Source of the DNA: Herbaspirillum chlorophenolicum
GTDB taxonomy: Bacteria; Pseudomonadota; Gammaproteobacteria; Burkholderiales; Burkholderiaceae_D
NCBI RefSeq assembly: GCF_001189955.1
Contig: NZ_LFLT01000025.1
Coordinates: 16,567-80,566, forward strand
Length of the DNA: 64,000 nt
Reading direction: 5' to 3'
Shown: positions 45,418 to 53,532 of the stretch, piece by piece
Numbering within the stretch: position 1 is the stretch's first letter
Layout of the letters: each line of letters starts with the position of its first letter
The notes under the pieces: model-generated
Told to the model about the DNA's origin: nothing
What the model saw: the letters and a program-made list of their open reading frames with translations, nothing else
The model's database searches: none
Translations under genes and position numbers: made by a program

Positions 45418-46707
45418 ATGGCAGATACCCAAGACTGGAAGTTCGAAACCCTCTCCATCCATGCAGGCTATGCGCCCGACCCCACTACCCGCGCGGTGGC
45501 AGTGCCGATCTACCAGACCGTGGCGTTCGCTTTCGACGACACCCAGCATGGCGCCGACCTGTTCGACCTGAAGGTGCAAGGCAATATCTACTCGCGCATC
45601 ATGAACCCGACCCAGGACGTGCTGGAGAAGCGCCTGGCGGCATTGGAAGGCGGCATCGCGGCACTGGCCGTGGCCTCGGGCCAGGCCGCCGTGACCTATG
45701 CGATCCAGACCATCGCCGAGGCCGGCGACAACATCGTCTCGGCCTCCACGCTGTATGGCGGCACCTACAACCTGCTGGCCCACACGCTGCCGCAATTCGG
45801 CATCGAGACCCGCTTCGCCGATCCGCGCCGGCCGGCCTCGTTCGAGCCGCTCATCGATGCGCGTACCAAGGCCGTGTTCATCGAGTCGATCGGCAACCCG
45901 CTGGGCAACATCACCGACATCGCCGCCGTGGCCGAGATCGCGCACCGCCACGGCGTGCCGCTGATCGTCGACAACACGGTAGCCACGCCCTACCTGCTGC
46001 GGCCCTTCGAGCACGGCGCCGACATCGTGGTGCATTCGCTGACCAAATACCTCGGCGGCCACGGCACCACGCTGGGCGGCGCCATCGTGGACTCCGGCAA
46101 ATTCCCCTGGGCCAAACACAAGGAGCGCTTCAAGCGCCTCAACGAACCCGATGTGAGCTATCACGGCGTGGTCTACACCGAAGCATTGGGGGAAGCGGCC
46201 TACATCGGCCGCGCGCGCGTCGTGCCGTTGCGCAATACCGGCGCGGCCTTGTCGCCCTTCAACAGTTTCCAAATCCTGCAGGGCATCGAAACGCTGGCGC
46301 TGCGGCTGGACCGCATCACTGCCAATGCACTGTCAGTGGCGCAGTACCTCAAGCAGCATCCCAAGGTACGCTGGGTCAACTATGCCGGACTGGAAGACCA
46401 TCCCGACCATGCGCTGGCGCGCAAGTATTTCAACGGCAAGGCTTCGGGCGTATTGACTTTCGGCGTGGCCAATGGCCGCGAAGGCGGTGCGCGCTTCCAG
46501 GATGCGCTGAAATTGTTCACCCGCCTGGTCAACATCGGCGACGCCAAGTCGCTGGCCACCCACCCGGCCTCCACCACGCACCGGCAACTGTCGCCGGCAG
46601 AACTCGACAAGGCCGGCGTCACCGAAGACACCGTGCGGCTGTCCATCGGCATCGAGCATATCGACGATCTGGTGGCCGACCTCAAGCAGGCGCTGGAATC
46701 GGCCTGA
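45418..46707 (+). CDS. metY: O-acetylhomoserine aminocarboxypropyltransferase (sulfhydrylase)
   Basis: A PLP enzyme that condenses O-acetylhomoserine with sulfide (or methanethiol) to give homocysteine or methionine. The 429 residues begin [20 protein letters not shown] and contain the Cys/Met-metabolism signature with the PLP lysine K210 in [12 protein letters not shown]. The end [19 protein letters not shown] is typical. Its length and the [17 protein letters not shown] segment favour MetY over MetB/MetZ. A sulfur-scavenging neighbourhood downstream (DszA-like, DszC-like, MetQ) fits direct sulfhydrylation. Confidence 0.92.
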   Translation: MADTQDWKFETLSIHAGYAPDPTTRAVAVPIYQTVAFAFDDTQHGADLFDLKVQGNIYSRIMNPTQDVLEKRLAALEGGIAALAVASGQAAVTYAIQTIAEAGDNIVSASTLYGGTYNLLAHTLPQFGIETRFADPRRPASFEPLIDARTKAVFIESIGNPLGNITDIAAVAEIAHRHGVPLIVDNTVATPYLLRPFEHGADIVVHSLTKYLGGHGTTLGGAIVDSGKFPWAKHKERFKRLNEPDVSYHGVVYTEALGEAAYIGRARVVPLRNTGAALSPFNSFQILQGIETLALRLDRITANALSVAQYLKQHPKVRWVNYAGLEDHPDHALARKYFNGKASGVLTFGVANGREGGARFQDALKLFTRLVNIGDAKSLATHPASTTHRQLSPAELDKAGVTEDTVRLSIGIEHIDDLVADLKQALESA

Positions 46708-46723
46708 AACAAGACGGGCTGAT

Positions 46724-46745
46724 AAAGGCCATATTCCTGGCCTTT
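46724..46745. terminator. Convergent hairpin after metY
   Basis: AAAGGCCA, loop TATTCC, TGGCCTTT: a perfect 8-bp stem between the convergent metY and DUF4105 genes. The T-rich tail is short, so terminator strength is uncertain. Confidence 0.5.
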
Positions 46746-46760
46746 ACCGGATACAGCGCA

Positions 46761-47801
46761 TCAACGCCATTCCGACTCCGCCACGCCCGGCACGCCCTGC
46801 CTGATCGCCTTCGAATAATCCGCATCCGGCGATGCCGCCAGCGCACGCTGCGTGATGCGGCCTGCGGCCTTCAGTTCATCAAAAGAGTGGCCCGGTGTCA
46901 GGCCACCATGATCGTAAGTGTATTCCGCGAAATACCCCGACAGCAGCAGCCGGTAATCCAACGGCAGCGAAGGCGACAACCGGCGCGCCAGTTCGAACAC
47001 GATGGTGGTGCAATTGCTGGTAAGCGTGTTGTAGAAACGGGGCTCCTTCTCCAGCTGGGCGGCCCGCTCCAGGTAACCGAGGAAGACCTTGCGCAACTGC
47101 TCGGGCTTCAGCCGCAGCCGGTACAGATAGACGTCTTCGCCGCGCGCATTGGTGCGGGTACGGACGATGTCGCTCTCGTCGGCCGCCACGATCACCGTCT
47201 CGAACCGGCGGAAGAAGCCGCCGATGGCAGAAAAGCTCTCGCCCTTCTCTTTCCGGATCTCCAGTGAGAACACCAGGCGCCGGCCGTCGTCGAAGCCGAA
47301 CGACACCAGCGTATGCGCGATCGCCGGCCCCATCCAGTAAGACAGGAGCAGATCGGCCGATACCAGATGGGCAAGGTCGTAACGGCGCGTTTCCCAATGC
47401 ACGTCGTAATCGGTTTCGCTGCGCCAGTGGAAGTTGCGCACATTGGCCAGCACCACTTCATCGCCCCGCACCTGCGATTCCAGCATGCGTGCGACATCGT
47501 CGGCCCAGATCCGATCATGCGACGGCCGGATGGTATGCCACCATGCCAACAGCGCCACGGCACACAGCAGGAACGCCGCCAGGCACCAGCGCCAGCCCGC
47601 GCCGGCCATGCCCGTCAGGGTTGCCAATGCCGCCAGCGCCAGCAGCGACCACGCGGCAATCGCCGCGCAACGCACCCACGGCGGCGCCGGCAACTGGAAC
47701 CACAGCGCGAACGCGCCCCATGCCGCCAGGCCGGCCAGCACGCAAACCGCCAGCAGCAACAAGGGCCAGCGCAGCCACAGGAAGGAAGTCAGAACCGCCA
47801 T
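46761..47801 (-). CDS. DUF4105 membrane protein
   Basis: A 346-residue inner-membrane protein. Three to four hydrophobic segments fill residues 1-105, then a soluble DUF4105 domain follows: RNFHWRSETDYDVHWETR, SFGFDDGRRLVFSLEIRKE and FYNTLTSNCTTIVFELARRL. The conserved Cys and the HGGLTPG near the end suggest a papain-like (NlpC/P60-related) active site, which has been proposed for this family. I use the ATG at 47801; the extension to 47936 has no ribosome site. Function unknown. It is divergent from the DUF3088 gene. Confidence 0.82.
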   Translation of the reverse strand: MAVLTSFLWLRWPLLLLAVCVLAGLAAWGAFALWFQLPAPPWVRCAAIAAWSLLALAALATLTGMAGAGWRWCLAAFLLCAVALLAWWHTIRPSHDRIWADDVARMLESQVRGDEVVLANVRNFHWRSETDYDVHWETRRYDLAHLVSADLLLSYWMGPAIAHTLVSFGFDDGRRLVFSLEIRKEKGESFSAIGGFFRRFETVIVAADESDIVRTRTNARGEDVYLYRLRLKPEQLRKVFLGYLERAAQLEKEPRFYNTLTSNCTTIVFELARRLSPSLPLDYRLLLSGYFAEYTYDHGGLTPGHSFDELKAAGRITQRALAASPDADYSKAIRQGVPGVAESEWR

Positions 47802-47969
47802 CGGGAAATCACGCTCGCAAAGAAATGGGAAAGGGGCGGAGGTCCATGCAGTCCCTGCGCCAAGCGGCATTGTAGCTGCCGCAACGCGCATATGTTTATG
47901 CAGATTTATTCGTGGCTCGCGCCGAGGCTGCGGCACATCATCTTCCGATGACCATTTTGAGGAAACGCC

Positions 47970-48314
47970 ATGAGCCGCGACCTGCTGCTATTGCTTGAAC
48001 ACGGATTCACCGATCCCGCCCATCCGGGCGAACGTTTCATCTGCCCCGACGGCGCGCCCATCGAAGGCTTGCTGGCCGGCGAGCCGGAGCGTGCGGCGCA
48101 GCTGGATATCAAGCGCCTGCCTTTCCCGCGGCCGCGTGCCGCAGTGGCAGCTGCACTGGACGAGCAACACCAAGGCCTGCCGGTACTGATCCTGGGCGAC
48201 CAGCTGCCGCCGCCGGACGATGCGCAAAGCCTCGGCGGCAAGCGCTTCGTCACCGATACGCGCCGCATTCTCGACTTGCTGGCGCAGCGCCACGGCTTCC
48301 CCCGCGTACATTGA
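47970..48314 (+). CDS. DUF3088 family protein
   Basis: A 114-residue soluble protein of the DUF3088 family (MSRDLLLLLEHGFTDPAHPGERFICPDGAPIEGLLA). A single Cys (ICPDG) in a thioredoxin-like N-terminal position and the later LPVLILGDQLPPP are family landmarks; the function is unknown. GAGG lies seven bases before the ATG. It ends 19 bp before the FMN-dependent monooxygenase gene, so the two are probably co-transcribed, hinting at a redox accessory role (inference). Confidence 0.78.
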   Translation: MSRDLLLLLEHGFTDPAHPGERFICPDGAPIEGLLAGEPERAAQLDIKRLPFPRPRAAVAAALDEQHQGLPVLILGDQLPPPDDAQSLGGKRFVTDTRRILDLLAQRHGFPRVH

Positions 48315-48333
48315 CGCGACGACAGGTTCCCCG

Positions 48334-49677
48334 ATGAGCGCGCCTTCCCGCCAGTTGCACCTGAACGTCAACATCCTCCATTCCGGGTTCATCCCTTCGG
48401 CATGGCGCTTGCCCGATGCCGATCCGCTGGCCTTCATCGACGCCGCCCACTACGTGAAGGCGGCGCAGATCGCCGAAGCCGCCAAGTTCGATGCGGTATT
48501 CCTCGCCGACAATGCCTCCATCATCGAACAGATCGACTTCCGCCCGATCACCGCGCTGGAACCCACGGTATTGCTGGCCGCCGTCGCCGCCGCCACCACC
48601 CGCATCGGCGTGATCGGCACGGCCTCCACCAGCTACAACGAACCCTACAACATCGCACGCCGCTTCGCTACGCTGGACCATGTCAGCGGCGGCCGCGCCG
48701 GCTGGAATATCGTCACCACCGCCGATGCCGGTTCGGCGCGCAACTTCGGCCTCGATGCCACGCCCGACCATGCCGGCCGCTACGCGCGCGCCGACGAATT
48801 CACCGAGGTGGTCAAGGCGCTGTGGAATAGCTGGGATGACGATGCCGTCGTCGGCGACAAGCAAAGCGGCCGCTTCATCGATGAGGCCAAGGTCAAGCCC
48901 ATCGCCCACCGCGGCAAATACTTCCGCGTGCAAGGCCCGCTCAACCTGCCGCGCACGCCGCAGGGCCAGCCGGTGCTGGTGCAGGCCGGCGGCTCCGGCG
49001 ATGGCCGCGAGCTGGCTGCGCGCCACGCCGAAGCCGTCTTCTCGGCCGCGCACACCCAAGAAGAATCGCTGGCTTACAGCCGTGCCATCAACGAGCGCGC
49101 CGCCGCGCTGGGACGAGGCCCGCACGCGGTCAAGATACTGCCGGGCCTGGCCACCATCATCGGCGCCACCGAAGCCGAAGCCTTGCGCCGGCGCGATGAT
49201 CTGATCGACATGATCCCCTGGAGCTACAGCCTCAAGCGCCTGGCAGGCACTCTCGGCATCCCGGTTGAACGCCTGCACCTCGACCAGCCGCTGCCGTCCG
49301 ACCTGGCCTTGCCCGCAGGCGGCAACGGCAACCACACCTTCTTCCACGCCACGCTGTCGCTGGTACAAGGCCGTCGGCACACCGTGCGCGACCTGATCCG
49401 CGCGTTATGCGGCGGCGGCGGACATCGCGTGCTGGTCGGCACGCCGGAACAGATTGCCGATGAAATTGAAGCATGGTTCAAGGCCGGTGCGGCCGACGGC
49501 TTCAACCTGATGCCGGACGCCTTTCCAAGCGGCCTGCAGGATTTCACCGATGGCGTGGTGCCGATCCTGCAGCGGCGTGGATTGTTCCGCAGGGAATATG
49601 AAGGGCGAACGTTGCGGGAGCATTTTGGGTTGGCGCGTCCCGGAGCCGATAATGGGGATCTCGTACGCGCTGCCTGA
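48334..49677 (+). CDS. FMN-dependent monooxygenase (NtaA/SnaA/DszA family)
   Basis: A 447-residue flavin monooxygenase of the bacterial-luciferase superfamily, NtaA/SnaA/DszA/SoxA branch. These enzymes use FMNH2 supplied by a separate reductase to open C-S or C-N bonds. Landmarks: FDAVFLADNASI, the LDHVSGGRAGWNIVTTADAGSARNFG block typical of this branch, and VLVQAGGSGDGRELAARHAEAVFSAAHT. The substrate cannot be read; the nearby DszC/SfnB-type flavoprotein and MetQ point to organosulfur use. I start at the ATG at 48334. No FMN reductase gene is adjacent. Confidence 0.9.
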   Translation: MSAPSRQLHLNVNILHSGFIPSAWRLPDADPLAFIDAAHYVKAAQIAEAAKFDAVFLADNASIIEQIDFRPITALEPTVLLAAVAAATTRIGVIGTASTSYNEPYNIARRFATLDHVSGGRAGWNIVTTADAGSARNFGLDATPDHAGRYARADEFTEVVKALWNSWDDDAVVGDKQSGRFIDEAKVKPIAHRGKYFRVQGPLNLPRTPQGQPVLVQAGGSGDGRELAARHAEAVFSAAHTQEESLAYSRAINERAAALGRGPHAVKILPGLATIIGATEAEALRRRDDLIDMIPWSYSLKRLAGTLGIPVERLHLDQPLPSDLALPAGGNGNHTFFHATLSLVQGRRHTVRDLIRALCGGGGHRVLVGTPEQIADEIEAWFKAGAADGFNLMPDAFPSGLQDFTDGVVPILQRRGLFRREYEGRTLREHFGLARPGADNGDLVRAA

Positions 49678-49706
49678 GGGCTGACAAAACTGCACCGCAT
49701 AAGACA

Positions 49707-49734
49707 CTGGGTCCCGGCTTTCGCTGGGACCCAG
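49707..49734. repeat. REP-like hairpin, copy 3
   Basis: CTGGGTCCCGGC, loop TTTC, GCTGGGACCCAG: a 12-bp stem with one wobble pair, lying between convergent genes. It shares GACACTGG-TCC-CTTTCG-GGAC with copy 2 at 31706. It might also act as a transcription barrier. Confidence 0.65.
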
Positions 49735-49744
49735 CAGCAATCAG

Positions 49745-50566
49745 TTAATTACGCTTGCCGGCAGCAGTGAAGTAATCCGGCAAGGTAAATCCATCGTAGA
49801 AGCGATCTCCCCGGATCGCTTTCTGGAAATTCTCCGAGCGGTAAGCCTCCGCCAGATCCCGCGCATAAGCCTCCGACTGGCGCGTCTTCTTCACCGCCAC
49901 TACATTGATATAAGGCGGCTTCATCTCTTCCAGCGCGAAGGCATCCGACAGCTTCAGCTTGGCGAAGATCGCGAAGTTGCCCTGGACTGCGGCAAAGTCG
50001 GCATCGTCCAGCGCCCGCGGCCCTTGCGCATTCTCCAGCGGCACCAGCTTCAACCCCGCCTTGTTTTCCACTACATCGAGTTCCGTCACATCGACCGGCT
50101 TGTTCTCGCGGATACGAATCCAGCCCAGCCGCTGCAAGATCCACAAGGCGCGCTGCAGGTTGACCGGGTCGTTGGGCACGGCCACCGTAAAGCCTTTCTT
50201 GAGGTTGTTCAGGTCCTTGTGCTTCTTGGAATACAGGCCCATCGGCGGAGTGGGCACCTGGACGATGCCGACCAGGTCGGTCTTGTTGCGCTCGTTGTAG
50301 GAATCGAGAAAGACCGTGTGCTGCATCACATTGGCGTCGATGTCGCCTTTGAAGACGGCGCTGTTGGCTTCCAGGCCGGTGGTGAATTCGTAGAACCGGA
50401 TCTTGTAGCCCTTTTTCTCCAGCTCGGGCTGCACGCCCAGCTTGAATTCATCGATGTAAGGGCCGGGGACGAAGCCGATCTTCAATTCGCGCTCCTGTGG
50501 CGCGGCATGGGCAATGCTGATGACGACAGCAGGCAACAGCAGCAAGGAAAAAATTCGTTTCAGCAT
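49745..50566 (-). CDS. metQ: MetQ/NlpA-type substrate-binding protein
   Basis: A 273-residue periplasmic binding protein of the NlpA/MetQ family that delivers methionine (or related sulfur compounds) to an ABC transporter. The signal peptide MLKRIFSLLLLPAVVISIAHA is cleavable and lacks a lipobox. The mature part starts ELKIGFVPGPYIDEFK and has QHTVFLDSYNERN, VAVPNDPVNLQRALWILQRLGWI and NFAIFAKL, all typical. No metN or metI gene is adjacent, so the transporter partners lie elsewhere. It follows the SfnB/DszC-like gene on the same strand by 127 bp. Confidence 0.88.
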   Translation of the reverse strand: MLKRIFSLLLLPAVVISIAHAAPQERELKIGFVPGPYIDEFKLGVQPELEKKGYKIRFYEFTTGLEANSAVFKGDIDANVMQHTVFLDSYNERNKTDLVGIVQVPTPPMGLYSKKHKDLNNLKKGFTVAVPNDPVNLQRALWILQRLGWIRIRENKPVDVTELDVVENKAGLKLVPLENAQGPRALDDADFAAVQGNFAIFAKLKLSDAFALEEMKPPYINVVAVKKTRQSEAYARDLAEAYRSENFQKAIRGDRFYDGFTLPDYFTAAGKRN

Positions 50567-50693
50567 GGTCGATATCGCTTCCGGCAGAGTGGTGAAAAAA
50601 ATGGAAAAACCGCTGCCGAAAGTGTATTGACCGTACCGCTTCAGTTGAACGAACGAATCCGCATGAGGATATTTGCTGACTGCTTGGAGAAGA

Positions 50694-51899
50694 TCAGACG
50701 TAGCCGTTGCCGAAGCGCTCGTCGTGCGGCCGGCCGTTGAGGTGGTAGTTGCCGATGGCTGCCTCGCGCTGGATCGCCGGGTTGTGCGAAGCCAGTGTAC
50801 GCGCGTTGCGCCAGTGGCGGTCCAGCCGGCGGGTTTCGCTGGTGGCGGAGGCGCCGCCCACTTCGAACAGCAAGGTAGTGGCTTCCAGCACCTGGCCGAT
50901 GACGATCTGCTGCGCTTCGAAGGTCTTGATGTCGAGCGCGTTGTAATCCTCGGTGGTGACCGTGCCGGCGCGGCGCGCGGCATGCAGCGCATCCTGTTCG
51001 CGCGCCACGGCCAGCGTCAGTTGCTCGGCCGACCACGCCAGGCTGGCCAGGCGGCCGACCACGCGGTGCACCAGCGGATTCTCGCGCGGACTGGAGTTGC
51101 CCGGCACGCCGAAGGTGCGGGTGCGCGGCTGGGTGAACGCCACCGCATCGCGCAGCACGGCGCGCGCGATGCCCGACAGCGCGGCCAGGTGGAACGTCTG
51201 GTAGAAGGAAGTAATGATGGTGTTGCGGCGCGGCTGCGACACATGGTAACGGTCAAGTACCTGGGCGTCGTCGACCGGCACGTTGTGGAAACGCGTGGTG
51301 CCGCTGCCGGTCAGGCGCTGCCCGAAGCCGTCCCAGTCGTCGACGCGTTCGACGCCTGGCGCATCGGCGGGCACCAGCACATTGAAATCGGATTCATGGT
51401 CGTGCGCACGCACCAGCACCCAGTCGGCATACAGGGTGCCGGTGGAATAGTATTTCTCTCCGTTGAGGCGCCAGTGGCCGTTGGCGTCTTTTTCCAGCAG
51501 CACGGAATTGCCGGTGGCGGCATTGCGCTCCGATGCCGCGGCGCCGAAGGTTTTGCCGCTGCCGATCACATCCAGCCAACGGCGCGTGTCGGCATCGTCC
51601 TTGCGCTCCAGCAGCAGCTCGGTGAAGCCGGCATTCACGCGCAGGATCTGCGGCAGGTTGGATTCGGCCTCGCCCAGGCGGATCAGCAGGTAGAAATAAT
51701 CCTCCAGGCTCACGCCTGCCCCACCGTGCTCGACCGGCACCCGCAGCGAAGAAAAGCCGGCTTCCTTCAACTGGCGCACTTCGGCGAAAGGCAATCGGCG
51801 CTCGGTCTCGCGGGCGATGCTGTCTTGCGCGATCAGCGCAAACAGGTCGGAAAAGCGTTGATGCAGCGCCTGGGCGGATGCGTTGGCGGATGTGCTCAT
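50694..51899 (-). CDS. Acyl-CoA-dehydrogenase-fold flavin monooxygenase (SfnB/DszC-like)
   Basis: A 401-residue flavoprotein with the acyl-CoA dehydrogenase fold, in the group that includes the sulfur-acquisition protein SfnB and the monooxygenase DszC. Landmarks: RQLKEAGFSSLRVPVEHGGAGVSLEDYF near the start, the FMN-contacting ASERNAATGNS region, LNGEKYYSTGTLYADW and a C-terminal GGASATSETRRLDRHWRNARTLASHNP. The last block is typical of the DszC/SfnB side rather than of beta-oxidation enzymes. Its neighbours (LysR upstream, MetQ downstream, a DszA-type enzyme opposite) support organosulfur metabolism. Confidence 0.88.
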   Translation of the reverse strand: MSTSANASAQALHQRFSDLFALIAQDSIARETERRLPFAEVRQLKEAGFSSLRVPVEHGGAGVSLEDYFYLLIRLGEAESNLPQILRVNAGFTELLLERKDDADTRRWLDVIGSGKTFGAAASERNAATGNSVLLEKDANGHWRLNGEKYYSTGTLYADWVLVRAHDHESDFNVLVPADAPGVERVDDWDGFGQRLTGSGTTRFHNVPVDDAQVLDRYHVSQPRRNTIITSFYQTFHLAALSGIARAVLRDAVAFTQPRTRTFGVPGNSSPRENPLVHRVVGRLASLAWSAEQLTLAVAREQDALHAARRAGTVTTEDYNALDIKTFEAQQIVIGQVLEATTLLFEVGGASATSETRRLDRHWRNARTLASHNPAIQREAAIGNYHLNGRPHDERFGNGYV

Positions 51900-51991
51900 G
51901 ATGTCCTCGGGATGGTATATCCCGGAGATTATCTGGCAGCCGGCGCACCCGACTGAAGGAAGGAAAACGGATATCGATATGCGGTGCGGAC

Positions 51992-52897
51992 TCAGTCTGC
52001 GGCCACTGCCGGCACCGCCAGCGGCACGCTCTTGCGGATGGCGGCGATCATGTTCTTTACCGCTGGTGAACGCTCGAACCGGCGAAACACCGCGACCACC
52101 TCCGAGCCGATGGCCGTGCCCGCCAACGGCCGGTAAACCACATTGGGCAAGTCCACCACCTGGGTCAGTACGCCCGGCACCACCGCCACGCCGGCGCCCA
52201 CCGAAACTTCGGCCAGCACCGCCAGCAGGCTGCCGGGCCGGCTCTCGCTGCGCGGAGCGAAGCCGCCGCGGCGGCAGACTTCACGCGTGCCCAGTTCCTG
52301 CTCGGGCAGGATAAAGGCTTCGCCCGCCAGCGACCTGGCCTTGACTGCTTTCCCCTCCGCCTGCGCCAGCGCGTGGTCGGCCGGCAGCGCCAAGCAAAAG
52401 CGGTCGCGCAGCAGCACATGCGTTTGCAGCGACGGTGCCAGCGCCAGCGGCATACGTACGAAAGCGACGTCGACGCGGCCCTCTTCCAGCGCCTCGGACA
52501 AACGATCCATCTGCCACTCCCGCGCCTGCACCTCGGCATCGGGCCACTGGCGGCGGAAGGCACTGATCTGTTGCTGCAGGATGCCGCCGAACACCGCCGA
52601 GCCGACATAGCCGATCTCTACCCTGCCCAGTTCGCCGCGCCCGGCACGGCGGCCGACATGCAAAGCCTGCTCGAATTGCGCCAGCACGCCGCGCGCCTCC
52701 TCGGCAAAGGCCTCACCGGCCGAGGTCAGCGCCACCGAGCGCTTGGTGCGCACGAACAACTGTACCTGCAGCTTGCGCTCCATTTCCTGGATCTGCACGC
52801 TCAAGGTGGGCGGGGCAATGCCGAGCATTTCCGCCGCGCGGGCGAAATGCAGTTGCTCCGCGACGGTCAGGAAGTAACGCAGATGGCGCAGTTCCAT
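51992..52897 (-). CDS. LysR-family transcriptional regulator
   Basis: A 301-residue LysR regulator. The helix-turn-helix is at residues 1-60 (LRHLRYFLTVAEQLHFARAAEMLGIAPPTLS). A co-inducer-binding domain follows (RVEIGYVGSAVFGGILQQQ, DVAFVRMPL). It sits between two possible targets: downstream on the same strand the SfnB/DszC-like and metQ genes, and divergently the GlcG-like and MFS genes. The divergent intergenic DNA is AT-rich and contains TTAGGTAT twice (52917 and 52946, 29 bp apart). Which unit it controls is not decided by the sequence. Confidence 0.92.
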   Translation of the reverse strand: MELRHLRYFLTVAEQLHFARAAEMLGIAPPTLSVQIQEMERKLQVQLFVRTKRSVALTSAGEAFAEEARGVLAQFEQALHVGRRAGRGELGRVEIGYVGSAVFGGILQQQISAFRRQWPDAEVQAREWQMDRLSEALEEGRVDVAFVRMPLALAPSLQTHVLLRDRFCLALPADHALAQAEGKAVKARSLAGEAFILPEQELGTREVCRRGGFAPRSESRPGSLLAVLAEVSVGAGVAVVPGVLTQVVDLPNVVYRPLAGTAIGSEVVAVFRRFERSPAVKNMIAAIRKSVPLAVPAVAAD

Positions 52898-53019
52898 GGC
52901 ACTCCTCTTTATTGAATTAGGTATGAGCTAATTAATTTCAAAAACTTAGGTATTGAACTGAATTATAGGCACTGATTGAATGGATGATTCCCTCTTCATC
53001 CTTTATCAAGGAGCACGAC

Positions 53020-53499
53020 ATGTTCAAGAACACGCTTTCCCTCGCTATCGGCGCTGCCGCTTTGGCCGCTGCACAACTGGCCGGCGCCGCCAGCCTGCCG
53101 GTGCAGCCGGTGCTGACGCTGGCCGCGGCGCAGCAAGTGATTTCAGCCGCGCAAGCCAAAGCACAGGCCGAGAACTGGCCTTGCGTGATTTCAGTGGTCG
53201 ATGCCGCCGGCCTGCCGCTGGCGCTGGTGCGCATGGACAACGCGGCAGTGCCGGCCGGCGTCGAAATCGCACCTGGCAAGGCGCGCACCGCCGCGCTGTT
53301 CCGCCGCCCCAGCGGCGCGCTGGAAGATGCGATCAATGGCAACCGCCCGGCCGTGGCGACTGCACGCGGTTTCGTGCTGATGCGCGGCGGCTTGCCGCTG
53401 GTGGCTGACGGCCAGATTGTCGGCGCCATCGGCGTGTCGGCCGACACGCCGCAGCACGATGAAGAAATTGCCAAGGCCGGCGCAGCTGCACTGAAGTAA
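53020..53499 (+). CDS. Secreted GlcG/HbpS-like protein
   Basis: A 159-residue GlcG/HbpS-domain protein. Signal peptide about residues 1-24 (MFKNTLSLAIGAAALAAAQLAGA), so it is probably periplasmic. The domain begins LTLAAAQQVISAAQAKAQ and has CVISVVDAAGLPLALVRMDNA, RTAALFRRPSGALE and GGLPLVADGQIVGAIGVSADTPQHDEEIAKAG, the family finish. HbpS relatives bind heme; others have unknown roles. AAGGAG sits six bases before the ATG at 53020. It is followed by the MFS exporter gene after 33 bp. Confidence 0.87.
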   Translation: MFKNTLSLAIGAAALAAAQLAGAASLPVQPVLTLAAAQQVISAAQAKAQAENWPCVISVVDAAGLPLALVRMDNAAVPAGVEIAPGKARTAALFRRPSGALEDAINGNRPAVATARGFVLMRGGLPLVADGQIVGAIGVSADTPQHDEEIAKAGAAALK

Positions 53500-53532
53500 G
53501 CGGCTATCGACAAGGAGCGAGGAGGAGACGCC

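Noticed and set aside
49745..50992. Extended 415-residue version of MetQ reading back into the SfnB-like gene
   Set aside because: The extra N-terminal part is a shifted reading of the upstream gene and would bury the signal peptide.
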